Positions 17,438-26,579 of a stretch of DNA of 64,000 nucleotides are shown here, one piece after another; within the stretch, counting starts at the first letter, position 1, and the number at the start of each line of letters is the position of its first letter. The stretch covers positions 2,208,032 to 2,272,031 of the forward strand of contig CANMKS010000001.1 in the NCBI GenBank assembly GCA_947498645.1, in the 5' to 3' direction. The stretch comes from an uncultured Paracoccaceae bacterium. GTDB lineage: Bacteria; Pseudomonadota; Alphaproteobacteria; Rhodobacterales; Rhodobacteraceae. A program made the position numbers and the translations under genes. The notes beneath the pieces are model-generated. The model was not told the origin of the DNA, searched no databases, and saw only the letters and a list, made by a program, of their open reading frames with translations.

Positions 17438-18226
17438 ATGACCCAAGCCACAATCGTTGACAGTCACTGCCATCTGGATTTCCCCGATTTTGACGCCGAG
17501 CGCGATGATATCGTGGCCCGCGCCGTCAAGGCCGGGGTCACACGTATGGTGACGATTTGCACCAAACTGCGTCTTGAACCGCAGGTGCGTGCCATCGCGG
17601 AACGCTATGCGCCGGTTTTCTATGCGGCAGGCACCCACCCGATGAGTGCCGCGGATGAGCCGTTGGCGACTGTGGACGAACTGGTCGCCCTTGCCGATCA
17701 TCCAAAGTTTGTTGGGATCGGTGAAACGGGCCTCGACTATCACTACACCGGCGAAAGCGCCGACGTTCAGCAGCAGTCGCTGCGCGTTCACATCGCGGCA
17801 GCGCGCGAAACCAAACTGCCGCTGATCATCCATGCCCGTGCTGCGGATGATGATATGGCGCGTATCCTGCGCGAAGAATACGACAAAGGTGCCTACAGCT
17901 GCGTGATGCATTGCTTTTCCAGCAGCGCGGCACTGGCAGAGGCCGCACTTGATATGGGGTTCTACCTGTCGATGTCCGGCATCGCCGCATTTCCCAAAAG
18001 TCAGGAATTGCGCGACATCTTTGCAAAGGCCCCGGTGGACCGCGTGCTGGTGGAAACCGACAGCCCGTACCTTGCCCCGCCGCCCTATCGCGGAAAGCGC
18101 AATGAGCCAGCCTACACTGCCCATACGGCCAAGGTCGGGGCAGAGGTTTTCGGCCTCTCCTATGAGGACTTTGCCGTGCAAACGACAGCGAACTTTGATC
18201 GTCTGTTCTGGAGGGCCGCAGAATGA
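17438..18226 (+). CDS. TatD family metal-dependent hydrolase
   Basis: TIM-barrel metallohydrolase of 262 residues, related to TatD/YcfH nucleases. Metal ligands are visible as DSHCHLDF (residues 6-13), E in GIGETGLDYHY, H in IIHARA, H in VMHCFS and D in VLVETDSPYLAP. YcfH-type proteins next to holB are the common arrangement. Proposed roles are 3'-5' DNase activity or D-aminoacyl-tRNA editing; sequence alone cannot decide. It overlaps the MBL hydrolase gene by ATGA. Confidence 0.93.
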   Translation: MTQATIVDSHCHLDFPDFDAERDDIVARAVKAGVTRMVTICTKLRLEPQVRAIAERYAPVFYAAGTHPMSAADEPLATVDELVALADHPKFVGIGETGLDYHYTGESADVQQQSLRVHIAAARETKLPLIIHARAADDDMARILREEYDKGAYSCVMHCFSSSAALAEAALDMGFYLSMSGIAAFPKSQELRDIFAKAPVDRVLVETDSPYLAPPPYRGKRNEPAYTAHTAKVGAEVFGLSYEDFAVQTTANFDRLFWRAAE

Positions 18227-19026
18227 CCACGCAGATCAGCTTTCGCATTCTTGGGTGTGGCTCGTCAGGCGGTGTGCCGCGCCTGGGGGGGCTTTGGGGG
18301 GCTTGTGATCCGGACAACCCCAAAAACCGCCGCCTGCGTTGTTCGCTCTTGGTCACACGAACGTCGGGCGATCAGGTCACCCGCGTCCTGATTGACACGA
18401 CACCTGACATGCGTGCGCAACTGCTTGCAGCAGAGGTCGGCACGCTGGACGCCGTTGTTTACACCCATAGCCATGCCGATCACATGCATGGCATTGATGA
18501 CCTGCGCATGATCGCCTTCAATAAGCGCGAACGCCTGCAAGTCTGGGCCGATGCCGACACCGGCAACGATTTGTTGGGGCGGTTTGGCTATGCATTTGTG
18601 CAACCCAAAGACTCTAACTATTCGCCGATATGCGAGCTGAATCTTATCAAAGGTGATATCACGGTCAGCGGGGCAGGCGGCGATATCGTGCTTGAGCCGT
18701 TCGAGGTGGCGCATGGCAATATTGACGCCTTGGGCTTTCGGATCGGTGATGTCGCCTATTTACCGGACGTCTCTGCAATCCCAGATCCGTCATGGGACAA
18801 GCTGCAGAACCTCGACACCTGGATTATTGATGCCCTGCGCCGCGATCCACACCCCACCCATTCGCATCTGGCCAATACGTTGGACTGGATCGCCCGTCTG
18901 GCGCCGCGTCAGGCTGTCCTGACCAACATGCACAATGATCTGGATTACGCGACTGTGGCGGCAGAAACCCCCGATCACATCCGCCCTGCCTATGATGGCA
19001 TGACGATCACCATCGACCTGCCTTAA
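18223..19026 (+). CDS. MBL-fold metallohydrolase, PhnP-like
   Basis: Metallo-beta-lactamase fold protein of 267 residues with the di-metal motif HSHADH at about residues 85-90, the N-terminal LGCGSSGGVPR loop, and later ligands in FEVAHG, YLPDVSAIPD and THSHLAN / TNMHNDLDY. The closest group is PhnP-like phosphodiesterases that open cyclic phosphates. No phosphonate genes lie nearby, and it is coupled to tatD, so a general nucleotide or cyclic-phosphate clean-up role is more likely. Confidence 0.88.
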   Translation: MTTQISFRILGCGSSGGVPRLGGLWGACDPDNPKNRRLRCSLLVTRTSGDQVTRVLIDTTPDMRAQLLAAEVGTLDAVVYTHSHADHMHGIDDLRMIAFNKRERLQVWADADTGNDLLGRFGYAFVQPKDSNYSPICELNLIKGDITVSGAGGDIVLEPFEVAHGNIDALGFRIGDVAYLPDVSAIPDPSWDKLQNLDTWIIDALRRDPHPTHSHLANTLDWIARLAPRQAVLTNMHNDLDYATVAAETPDHIRPAYDGMTITIDLP

Positions 19027-19035
19027 GGAGCCGCA

Positions 19036-19965
19036 ATGGCCGCCCTCATTGATGTCATTCTGCCGGTCTTTTTTGTGATCGGTTTTGGCTATCTGGCTGT
19101 CTGGAAGGGTTATTTCAGCGACGCGGGCGTTGACGGGTTGATGAAGTTCACCCAAGGCTTTGCGATCCCCTGCCTGCTGTTTCGCGCGATCTCTACGCTT
19201 GATCTGGGGCAGAACTTTGATCTGGCCTTGATGGGCAGCTACTACACGGCGGCCTTTGTGTGTTTCGTCGTGGGAATGCTGAGCGCGCGTTCCATTTTTG
19301 GGCGCGACTGGGAAGACAGCGTGGCCATTGGTTTTTGCTGTCTTTTTGCCAACTCGCTGCTGCTGGGCCTGCCGATCACTGAACGCGCCTATGGCGTCAG
19401 CGCGCTTGAGGCGAACTATGCCATTATCGCGATCCATTCGCCGTTTTGCTATGCCGTCGGCATCACAGCGATGGAGATTGCGCGCAATCGCGGGGGCAGC
19501 ATCGCCACATTGCCGGGCAAAGTGCTGAACGCCATGTTCCATAATGCGCTGATCGTAGGGATCAGCCTGGGGTTTGTGGTTAATCTTGGCGGCATTCCGA
19601 TGCCTGTGGTGCTGACCGATGCGCTTGATCTGATGGTGCGGGCGGCCTTGCCTGCGGCATTGTTTGGCTTGGGTGGCGTACTTTATCGCTATCGCCCTGA
19701 AGGGGATATGCGCACGATTATGTTCGTTGTTGCCGTGTCTTTGATCTTGCAACCATTGTTGGTTTGGGGGCTTGCCAAGGCAAATAACCTCTCAGACGCC
19801 GCATTACGGTCTGCGATCCTTACGGCGGCGATGGCACCAGGCATCAACGCCTATGTCTTTGCCAATATCTATGGCAAGGCGCGCCGGGTCGCGGCCTCTT
19901 CGGTCCTGATGGCGACCGGTTTGTCGATCCTGACGGTATGGCTGTGGCTGGCGGTACTGCCTTAG
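19036..19965 (+). CDS. AEC family transporter (auxin efflux carrier-like)
   Basis: Integral membrane carrier of 309 residues with ten predicted helices in two five-helix repeats, typical of the AEC/bile-acid-fold superfamily. The first repeat contains LMKFTQGFAIPCLLFR with the characteristic helix-breaking proline, and the second begins near PMPVVLTDALDLMV. RBS AAGGAG lies at 19026-19031. Bacterial members export or import organic acids such as malate; the substrate here is unknown. Its stop overlaps the remnant of a DUF1330 gene on the other strand. Confidence 0.88.
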   Translation: MAALIDVILPVFFVIGFGYLAVWKGYFSDAGVDGLMKFTQGFAIPCLLFRAISTLDLGQNFDLALMGSYYTAAFVCFVVGMLSARSIFGRDWEDSVAIGFCCLFANSLLLGLPITERAYGVSALEANYAIIAIHSPFCYAVGITAMEIARNRGGSIATLPGKVLNAMFHNALIVGISLGFVVNLGGIPMPVVLTDALDLMVRAALPAALFGLGGVLYRYRPEGDMRTIMFVVAVSLILQPLLVWGLAKANNLSDAALRSAILTAAMAPGINAYVFANIYGKARRVAASSVLMATGLSILTVWLWLAVLP

Positions 19966-20080
19966 ACCCCTTCGACCAGAACGATCATGCTTGTCGCGTT
20001 TTCGCGGGGGTGCAGGCTGCCTGTTGGTCGGCGTCGGGGTCGTCCACCGTGATATGGCCGATGATGTAACCTTTGGGCAT
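19962..20080 (-). pseudogene. DUF1330 gene remnant with internal deletion and frameshift
   Basis: On the minus strand, ATG at 20080 has AAAAGGA upstream and encodes MPKGYIIGHITVDDPDAD, the standard start of DUF1330 proteins. The frame then runs into unrelated residues and stops. In a second frame the last residues read ENATSMIVLVEGV before TAA at 19962, which is the usual DUF1330 C-terminus. The whole remnant is 119 bases against about 290 in an intact gene, so the middle was lost by a deletion that also shifted frame near 20010-20030. Its end overlaps the AEC carrier stop codon. Confidence 0.65.
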
Positions 20081-20180
20081 GACATGTCCTTTTCAGATAG
20101 CACGGCAAGTGGACGCGAAATTCCCATGCTTGTCCATCAGCGGCGTTCACCCATACCCGCGCTGAATGTCAGTTTGTAGT

Positions 20181-20201
20181 TGCGAATAATTCTCATATGC
20201 A
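20181..20201 (+). promoter_or_regulatory. Mur/Fur-family box before sitABCD
   Basis: Imperfect 21-base palindrome with outer arms TGC and GCA: left half TGCGAATAAT, right half TCTCATATGCA. It resembles the manganese-responsive Mur (Fur-family) boxes described upstream of sit genes in Rhodobacterales. It lies between a possible -35 TTGCGA (20180-20185) and a weak -10 near 20202-20208, so a bound repressor would block transcription. Confidence 0.55.
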
Positions 20202-20242
20202 TTCTAAACAGATCAACGACACCTTCGAATCAGGAGTTTGCT

Positions 20243-21133
20243 TTGTTACTGCCGAAACTGATGCTGGGGGCGCTTGGCGCCGTTGCTTTTTCAAGCGCTG
20301 CCATGGCGCAGGATGACCGGTTCAAGGCGGTCACGACCTTTACCGTCATCGCCGATATGGCGCAGAATGTGGCAGGGGATGCGGCCATCGTCGAAAGCAT
20401 CACCAAGGCCGGGGCAGAGATCCACGGCTATCAACCCACGCCGCGCGATATCATTCGCGCCCAGGATGCGGATTTGATTCTGTGGAACGGGCTGAACCTG
20501 GAGCTGTGGTTTGAACAATTCTTCCAGAACCTCTCGGACGTGCCCAGCGTGACGCTGACCGATGGTATCACCCCGATGAGCATTTCATCAGGCGAATATG
20601 ACGGAAAGCCAAACCCACACGCCTGGATGAGCCTTGAGAGCGCGGTGATCTACGTGGACAACATCCGTGACGCCTTTAGCGCACATGACCCTGAAAACGC
20701 CGCGATCTATGCCGCCAACGCCGAAGCCTACAAGGCCGAAATCACAGCGACGATTGCCCCTTTGCGTGACGCAATCCTTGCTGTGCCCGAAGATCAGCGC
20801 TGGCTGGTCAGCTGCGAAGGGGCGTTCAGCTACCTCGCCCGTGATTTCCAGATGCAGGAACTGTACCTCTGGCCAATCAATGCAGACCAGCAGGGGACAC
20901 CCCAGCAAGTGCGCCGCGTGATCGACACCGTGCGCGACAACAATATCAAGGCGGTCTTTTGCGAAAGCACCGTCAGTCAGGCCCCCGCAGAGCAGGTCGC
21001 CCGTGAAACCGACGCCGACTATGGTGGTGTGCTTTATGTGGACAGCCTGACCGAGGCGGATGGACCTGTCCCCACCTACCTTGATCTGCTGCGCGTGACG
21101 TCTGAAACCATCGCTGCGGGGATTGCCGAATAA
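20243..21133 (+). CDS. sitA: Manganese/iron ABC transporter substrate-binding protein SitA
   Basis: Periplasmic metal-binding protein of the cluster A-I (ZnuA/PsaA) family, 296 residues. It has a signal peptide ending near SSAAMAQ. Metal-ligand regions are the His in [11 protein letters not shown], the His in [10 protein letters not shown], Glu in [13 protein letters not shown] and Asp in DSLTEADG. The [13 protein letters not shown] and [13 protein letters not shown] blocks match SitA/YfeA proteins rather than zinc ZnuA, and the His-rich loop of ZnuA is absent. TTG 20243 has CAGGAG seven bases before it; ATG 20261 is an alternative. Confidence 0.9.
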   Translation: MLLPKLMLGALGAVAFSSAAMAQDDRFKAVTTFTVIADMAQNVAGDAAIVESITKAGAEIHGYQPTPRDIIRAQDADLILWNGLNLELWFEQFFQNLSDVPSVTLTDGITPMSISSGEYDGKPNPHAWMSLESAVIYVDNIRDAFSAHDPENAAIYAANAEAYKAEITATIAPLRDAILAVPEDQRWLVSCEGAFSYLARDFQMQELYLWPINADQQGTPQQVRRVIDTVRDNNIKAVFCESTVSQAPAEQVARETDADYGGVLYVDSLTEADGPVPTYLDLLRVTSETIAAGIAE

Positions 21134-21996
21134 TGCAAACGCCGGGCATCATCTCGCGCAATGTGACGGTCACTTACCGCAATGGGCTGACCGCCCTGCA
21201 TGACGCGAGTTTTGAGATCCCCACCGGCACCATCACGGCGCTGGTGGGTGTGAACGGGGCCGGGAAATCGACGCTGTTCAAAGCGATCATGGGCTTTGTG
21301 CCTGCCGCGCGCGGCGATATCGCGGTGCTGGGTATGCCGGTCAGTGAGGCGCTGCGCAAGAATATCGTGGCCTACGTTCCGCAGTCCGAAGAGGTTGACT
21401 GGACTTTTCCGGTGCTGGTCGAAGACGTGGTGATGATGGGCCGCTATGGCCATATGGGCTTCTTTCGCAGGCCAAAGCAGGCCGACCATGACGCCGTGAC
21501 CGAGGCATTGAACCGGGTCAACATGATCGAATACCGCCATCGCCAAATTGGCGAACTGTCCGGCGGGCAACGCAAGCGGGTGTTTCTGGCCCGCGCCCTG
21601 GCACAAGAGGGGCAGGTTATCCTGCTGGATGAACCCTTTACCGGCGTAGACGTGCAAACCGAGGACGCGATCATCGCCTTGTTGCGCGATCTGCGCGATG
21701 AGGGGCGGGTGATCCTTGTCTCGACCCATAACCTTGGATCTGTTCCAGAGTTTTGTGACCGCACCATCCTGGTCAAAAAGACCGTCCTTGCCTACGGGTT
21801 GACCGAGGACACATTCACGCATGACAACCTTGAACGCGCCTTTGGCGGTGTGCTGCGCCACTTTGTGCTGGGCGGTGCTGATCTGCACGATGATGACGAT
21901 AGCCGTCAGATCCGGGTGATCACCGATGATGAACGCCCCTTTGTTGTTTACGGCGATGACGACCGCAAGACACCCACAAAGGAAGATGCAGAGTGA
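21133..21996 (+). CDS. sitB: Manganese/iron ABC transporter ATP-binding protein SitB
   Basis: ATPase of the metal importer, 287 residues. Walker A is GVNGAGKST, the signature is LSGGQRKRV and Walker B is [12 protein letters not shown]. The Q-loop region [14 protein letters not shown] is typical of the Mn/Fe subgroup. A charged C-terminal tail after residue 250 ([15 protein letters not shown]) is longer than in zinc importers. Its ATG shares a base with the sitA stop, and the next permease starts at its stop codon. Confidence 0.95.
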   Translation: MQTPGIISRNVTVTYRNGLTALHDASFEIPTGTITALVGVNGAGKSTLFKAIMGFVPAARGDIAVLGMPVSEALRKNIVAYVPQSEEVDWTFPVLVEDVVMMGRYGHMGFFRRPKQADHDAVTEALNRVNMIEYRHRQIGELSGGQRKRVFLARALAQEGQVILLDEPFTGVDVQTEDAIIALLRDLRDEGRVILVSTHNLGSVPEFCDRTILVKKTVLAYGLTEDTFTHDNLERAFGGVLRHFVLGGADLHDDDDSRQIRVITDDERPFVVYGDDDRKTPTKEDAE

Positions 21997-22850
21997 TGGC
22001 GACCCTGCTGGAACCCTTTGGTTACGCCTATATGTTCAACGCCATGTGGGTCTCTGCCTTGGTGGGCGGTGTTTGTGCCTTTCTGTCGGCCTATCTGATG
22101 CTCAAGGGTTGGTCGCTGATCGGTGACGCGCTGAGCCATTCCATCGTGCCGGGTGTTGCGGGGGCTTATATGCTGGGGTTGCCCTTTGCGCTGGGCGCCT
22201 TTGCTGCCGGTGGGTTGGCCGCGGGCACGATGTTGTTTCTCAACCAGCGCTCTGGCCTGAAGGAAGATACCATCATCGGGCTGATCTTTACCTCTTTCTT
22301 CGGGCTTGGCCTGTTCATGGTGTCGCTCTCGCCCACCTCGGTCAGTGTGCAGACCATTACCATGGGCAATATTCTGGCCATTACCCCCTCTGACACGCTG
22401 CAACTGGCGATCATCGGGTTTGTGACCCTCGCGGTGCTGCTGGCGAAGTGGAAAGATCTGATGGTGGCCTTCTTTGATGAAAATCACGCGCGGTCCATTG
22501 GGTTGCGGCCTGATCTGCTGCGGGTCGTCTTTTTCACGCTTTTGTCCGCCTCTTGCGTCGCTGCCTTGCAGACGGTGGGGGCCTTTCTGGTGATTGCGAT
22601 GGTCGTCACACCGGGGGCCACGGCCTATTTGCTGACCGACCGCTTTCCGCGCCTTCTGGTGCTCAGCGTCTTTATCGGGGCCGCCACCAGCTTTGTCGGG
22701 GCATACCTGAGCTACTTTGCCGATGGCGCAACTGGCGGGATCATCGTCAGCTTGCAAACGCTGATCTTTTTGGCGGCGTTCTTTTTTGCGCCCAAGCACG
22801 GCTATCTGGCCGCCCGCAGGCGCGCCGCCCGCGTGCTGGAGGCGGGGTGA
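21996..22850 (+). CDS. sitC: Manganese/iron ABC transporter permease SitC
   Basis: Integral membrane permease of the ABC-3 family, 284 residues with about eight helices. Family motifs include LKGWSLIGDALSHSIVPGVA near residue 38 and the AALQTVGAFLVIAMVVTPGA segment near residue 190. ATG 21996 overlaps the sitB TGA by one base; GTG 21993 directly before it is an alternative start. It should pair with SitD as a heterodimeric channel. Confidence 0.95.
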   Translation: MATLLEPFGYAYMFNAMWVSALVGGVCAFLSAYLMLKGWSLIGDALSHSIVPGVAGAYMLGLPFALGAFAAGGLAAGTMLFLNQRSGLKEDTIIGLIFTSFFGLGLFMVSLSPTSVSVQTITMGNILAITPSDTLQLAIIGFVTLAVLLAKWKDLMVAFFDENHARSIGLRPDLLRVVFFTLLSASCVAALQTVGAFLVIAMVVTPGATAYLLTDRFPRLLVLSVFIGAATSFVGAYLSYFADGATGGIIVSLQTLIFLAAFFFAPKHGYLAARRRAARVLEAG

Positions 22851-23698
22851 TGGAGGCGCTCTTTCTTCCGTTCCAGTTTGCCTTCATGAACAAGGCCTTC
22901 CTGATGATGGCCATCATTGCGGTGCCGACCAGCCTTTTGTCCTGCTATCTTGTGCTGAAGGGCTGGTCGCTGATGGGGGATGCCATCAGCCATGCGGTGC
23001 TGCCCGGTGTGGTGTTGGCCTATATCTTGAATATCCCGCTGATTATCGGGGCCTTTGCGGCGGGGATGTTCTGTGCGCTCAGCACGGGGTTTTTGTCGGA
23101 AAACAGCCGGGTCAAGCAGGATACGGTCATGGGGATCGTGTTTTCGGGTATGTTTGGCTTTGGCCTGGTGCTTTACACCAAGATCAGCACGGATGTGCAC
23201 CTTGATCATATCCTCTTTGGCAACATGCTGGGTGTCAGTCCGCAGGATCTGTGGACCGCCGCCAGCGTTGCGGCATTGGTTGCCGTGGTCATCCTGACAA
23301 AACGGCGCGAGTTCATGTTGCATGCTTTCGATCCTGTGCAGGCGCAGGCCGTTGGCCTGCGCGTGGGTTGGCTGCATTATGGGCTGCTGTCGCTGATTTC
23401 CCTGACCATTGTGGCCACACTGTCTGCCGTGGGCATCATCCTTGCCATCGGCCTGCTGATCGCCCCCGGTGCCATCGCCTTTTTGCTGACCAAGCGCTTT
23501 GCCATGATGCTGCCGATCGCGGTTGGTGTGACACTCTTGTCAGGCTTTCTGGGGGTCTACATCAGTTTCTTTATCGACAGTGCCCCGGCACCGACGGTCA
23601 TTCTGGTGCTGACCGCGATTTTCATTGCCGCATTCATCCGCGCCAATATGGTGACCCGCAAATCGACGGCCGGGGCAGATTCCATATTCAACGGCTAG
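22850..23698 (+). CDS. sitD: Manganese/iron ABC transporter permease SitD
   Basis: Second ABC-3 family permease, 282 residues, homologous to SitC (shared LKGWSLMGDAISHAVLPGVV block near residue 39). ATG 22850 shares its A with the sitC TGA stop. Two-permease metal importers (sitABCD, yfeABCD) are typical for manganese or ferrous iron, whereas ZnuABC has one permease, which supports the Sit assignment. It is the last gene of the operon; no clear terminator is seen in the 125-base gap that follows. Confidence 0.95.
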   Translation: MEALFLPFQFAFMNKAFLMMAIIAVPTSLLSCYLVLKGWSLMGDAISHAVLPGVVLAYILNIPLIIGAFAAGMFCALSTGFLSENSRVKQDTVMGIVFSGMFGFGLVLYTKISTDVHLDHILFGNMLGVSPQDLWTAASVAALVAVVILTKRREFMLHAFDPVQAQAVGLRVGWLHYGLLSLISLTIVATLSAVGIILAIGLLIAPGAIAFLLTKRFAMMLPIAVGVTLLSGFLGVYISFFIDSAPAPTVILVLTAIFIAAFIRANMVTRKSTAGADSIFNG

Positions 23699-23823
23699 CC
23701 GGCCCTGATCCGCGCCTTCCACCTATGTGAAGCATTGGCTGAAACCTGCCCGGATCGCGATAATTCAGGGCTGGAATCCAACTCCTAAATCGTTATAGTT
23801 TTTCCATCTGAGGGAGGTTCGCC

Positions 23824-24876
23824 ATGAAAACCATCAAAGGGCCTGCGCTGTTTCTGGCGCAATTTGCAGGGGATGAGACACCGTTCAACACATGGGACGG
23901 CATTACCAAATGGGCGGCGGATTGCGGCTATGAAGGTGTGCAGGTGCCAAGTTGGGATGGGCGGTTCATTGACCTGGCTAGGGCTGCTGAATCCAAGGAT
24001 TATTGTGACACATTCAAGGGTGAGGCGGCGGCAAACGGCATCGCCGTCACAGAGCTTTCCACCCATTTGCAAGGTCAGTTGGTTGCGGTGAACCCGGCCT
24101 ATGACACAGCCTTTGATGGTTTTGCAGCGCCGCAGGTGCAGGGCGATCCGGCAGCGCGTCAGGCCTGGGCGGTAGAGCAGGTCAAACTTGCGCTTTCCGC
24201 ATCAAAGAACATGGGCATCACTGAGATGGCGACATTCTCGGGCGCGTTGGCATGGCCGTTCCTTTATCCTTGGCCGCAACGGCCTGCGGGGTTGGTAGAG
24301 GCCGCATTTGACGAATTGGCCGCGCGCTGGCGCCCGATCCTTGATCATGCAGAGGATTGCGGCGTTGATGTCTGCTATGAGATCCACCCCGGTGAAGATT
24401 TGCATGATGGTGTGACGTTTGAGATGTTTCTGGAGCGTCTGGGCGGGCATGCCCGCTGCAACATGCTTTATGATCCGTCGCACTACGTCCTGCAATGCCT
24501 TGATTACCTTGACAATATCGACATCTACAAGGACCGTATCAAGATGTTCCACGTCAAGGACGCAGAGTTCAACCCGACGGGCCGTCAGGGCGTTTATGGC
24601 GGCTTTCAATCTTGGGTCGACCGCGCGGGTCGCTTCCGCAGTCTGGGCGACGGGCAGGTTGATTTTGCTGCGATCTTTTCCAAGATGGCGGCCAATGATT
24701 TTGATGGCTGGGCCGTGGTGGAATGGGAGTGCTGCCTAAAACATCCCGAGGATGGGGCGCGTGAAGGCGCGCAATTTGTCAAAGATCATATCATCCGCGT
24801 GACCGAACGCGCCTTTGATGATTTTGCAGGTGGCGATGTGGATGCGGCCACGAACCGCAAGATGTTGGGAATTTAG
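23824..24876 (+). CDS. Sugar phosphate isomerase/epimerase-like TIM-barrel protein
   Basis: Xylose isomerase-like TIM barrel (AP endonuclease 2 superfamily), 350 residues. Candidate metal ligands are E in CYEIHPGED, D in LYDPSHYVLQ, H in FHVKDAEF and E in VVEWECCLKHP. Related proteins act on inosose, ketoses or 3-keto-glycosides. RBS GGGAGG lies at 23811-23816. The gene ends three bases before a Gfo/Idh/MocA oxidoreductase, a pairing known from inositol and glycoside catabolism. No sugar transporter lies beside it. Confidence 0.85.
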   Translation: MKTIKGPALFLAQFAGDETPFNTWDGITKWAADCGYEGVQVPSWDGRFIDLARAAESKDYCDTFKGEAAANGIAVTELSTHLQGQLVAVNPAYDTAFDGFAAPQVQGDPAARQAWAVEQVKLALSASKNMGITEMATFSGALAWPFLYPWPQRPAGLVEAAFDELAARWRPILDHAEDCGVDVCYEIHPGEDLHDGVTFEMFLERLGGHARCNMLYDPSHYVLQCLDYLDNIDIYKDRIKMFHVKDAEFNPTGRQGVYGGFQSWVDRAGRFRSLGDGQVDFAAIFSKMAANDFDGWAVVEWECCLKHPEDGAREGAQFVKDHIIRVTERAFDDFAGGDVDAATNRKMLGI

Positions 24877-24879
24877 ACC

Positions 24880-26022
24880 ATGGGCTATGACAGACCAATT
24901 CGACTGGGCATGGTAGGCGGCGGCAATGACGCCTTTATCGGCGGTGTGCATCGCATTGCGTCGCGCATTGATGGGCGCTTTGATCTTGTCGCCGGGGCGC
25001 TGTCATCAACGCCGCAAAAGGCGCAAGCCTCTGGTGCGGTCCTTGGGCTTGATCCCGCGCGGACCTATGATGATTTCAAAGCGATGGCGATCCGCGAGGC
25101 GCGCCTGAAAAACGGGATCGAGGCCGTCGCGATTGTGACGCCCAATCATGTTCACTATGCCGCTGCGCGTGAGTTCCTCAAACGCGGCATCCATGTGATC
25201 TGTGACAAGCCACTGACCGCGACCATGGCGGACGCCAGAAAACTGGTGAAAGCGGCAGAGGCCAGCGATGCGCTGTTTGTGCTGACCCACAATTACACCG
25301 GTTACCCATTGATGCGGCAGGCCCGCGAGATGATTGCGCGCGGTGATCTGGGCAAGATCCGGTTGGTGCAGGTCGAATATGCCCAGGATTGGCTGACCCA
25401 GCATGAAGACTTCAAACAGGCCGCATGGCGCACCGATCCTGCGCGCTCGGGGCTGGGTGGATCAACCGGCGACATTGGCACCCATGCCTTCAATCTGGCG
25501 AGCTTTGTGTCCGGGTTGGAATTGGAAACGCTCTCGGCTGATTTGCAGTCTTTTGTCAGCGGCCGCCAGTTGGACGATAACGCCCATGTGATGATGCGCT
25601 TTGTCGGTGGCGCGCGCGGGATGCTGTGGTGCAGTCAGGTCGCACCGGGAAATGAGAACGGCCTGCGTTTGCGCATCTACGGCGAAAAGGGGGGCATCGA
25701 ATGGATGCAGGAGAACCCCAACCAACTGTGGTTCACGCCCTTTGGGCAACCCAAGCAGCTATTGACCCGTGGCGGGGCTGGCACGACTTACGCCGCTGAG
25801 CGTGTCACACGCATTCCCGCAGGCCACCCCGAAGGCTATCTGGAAGGGTTCGCCACGATCTATCGCGAGGCGGCGGATGCCATCGCCGCGCATCGTGCGG
25901 GCGTGCCAGTGTCAGGTGATGTGCTTTACCCGACCATTCAGGACGGCCTGAAAGGGATGCAGTTTGTCGACGCCTGCGTACGCTCGTCCAAGCGGGACGG
26001 GGCGTGGGTCAGGCTGGGTTAG
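24880..26022 (+). CDS. Gfo/Idh/MocA family oxidoreductase
   Basis: NAD(P)-dependent dehydrogenase of 380 residues. The Rossmann motif is GMVGGGNDAFIGGVH at about residues 8-22, the CDKPL strand-loop with catalytic-type Lys is at about residue 109, and the C-terminal alpha/beta domain has GGSTGDIGTHAFNL with the family GxxxDxGxH pattern near residue 192. Members oxidise sugar or inositol hydroxyls. The tight pairing with the TIM-barrel gene suggests sequential reactions on one carbohydrate. It converges with the pqiC gene, overlapping by four bases. Confidence 0.92.
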   Translation: MGYDRPIRLGMVGGGNDAFIGGVHRIASRIDGRFDLVAGALSSTPQKAQASGAVLGLDPARTYDDFKAMAIREARLKNGIEAVAIVTPNHVHYAAAREFLKRGIHVICDKPLTATMADARKLVKAAEASDALFVLTHNYTGYPLMRQAREMIARGDLGKIRLVQVEYAQDWLTQHEDFKQAAWRTDPARSGLGGSTGDIGTHAFNLASFVSGLELETLSADLQSFVSGRQLDDNAHVMMRFVGGARGMLWCSQVAPGNENGLRLRIYGEKGGIEWMQENPNQLWFTPFGQPKQLLTRGGAGTTYAAERVTRIPAGHPEGYLEGFATIYREAADAIAAHRAGVPVSGDVLYPTIQDGLKGMQFVDACVRSSKRDGAWVRLG

Positions 26023-26579
26023 CGGCCCAGACGCCGGGCGATTTGTTCGGATAGGTTCAGCAACGCCGCTGACTGTGCGTTGGTGATGCTTTGCAGGCTT
26101 TGATCGGGCATCGGGATGCTGATCTCGAACCGGTCAGACGTATTGCGGAAATCGATCCCGTCACCGCCCACAAAGAACTGCCCGGTCAGATGGAATGACC
26201 CATCTGCACCTGCCAGCATCCGTTCAACCCGGACGTCAATGGCCACATCCGGCAGGCGGATGAAGGGCCAGGGTTCGGGCCCCACATCGGCGTTCAGAAT
26301 GTCAGACAGGTTGCGCGTCAGCACCAATGTCACCGCGCGTTCCGGTGCATCCGCCCACAGCACATCCGGGTTGGCGGCAATCAGCCCTGATGGCAGTTCG
26401 CGCGCGACTTCCTCTGCTGCGGCATAGCTGGGCAGGGACACGGTGCGCACCATCGCGCTGCCCACAAGGGGGCGCAACTGGATGGCAGATGGCATTGGCG
26501 ACAGCGCCAGCCGGTCAAGCGGCGGGGAACAGGCGGCCAGGCTTGCGAAAATCACAAAGAAAAACGTCTTGGGCATCAT
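26019..26579 (-). CDS. pqiC: Lipoprotein of the PqiC/YmbA family
   Basis: Outer-membrane lipoprotein component of the Pqi intermembrane lipid transport system, 186 residues. The signal peptide ends with lipobox LAAC (Cys17). The body resembles the ABC-type transport auxiliary domain, with LVGSAMVRTVSLPSYAAAEE and the conserved VLWADAPERAV segment. It lies directly after pqiB with a one-base overlap (26579), completing a pqiA-pqiB-pqiC operon. Confidence 0.88.
   Translation of the reverse strand: MMPKTFFFVIFASLAACSPPLDRLALSPMPSAIQLRPLVGSAMVRTVSLPSYAAAEEVARELPSGLIAANPDVLWADAPERAVTLVLTRNLSDILNADVGPEPWPFIRLPDVAIDVRVERMLAGADGSFHLTGQFFVGGDGIDFRNTSDRFEISIPMPDQSLQSITNAQSAALLNLSEQIARRLGR

Noticed and set aside
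20180-20242. Extended N-terminus for SitA starting at TTG 20180
   Set aside because: It would place the start inside the Mur-like box and add residues before the signal peptide; TTG 20243 with CAGGAG fits better.
20243-23698. Assignment of the metal importer as zinc ZnuABC
   Set aside because: Two permeases, SitA-type sequence blocks and no His-rich loop favour Mn/Fe; the box also looks Mur-like rather than Zur-like.
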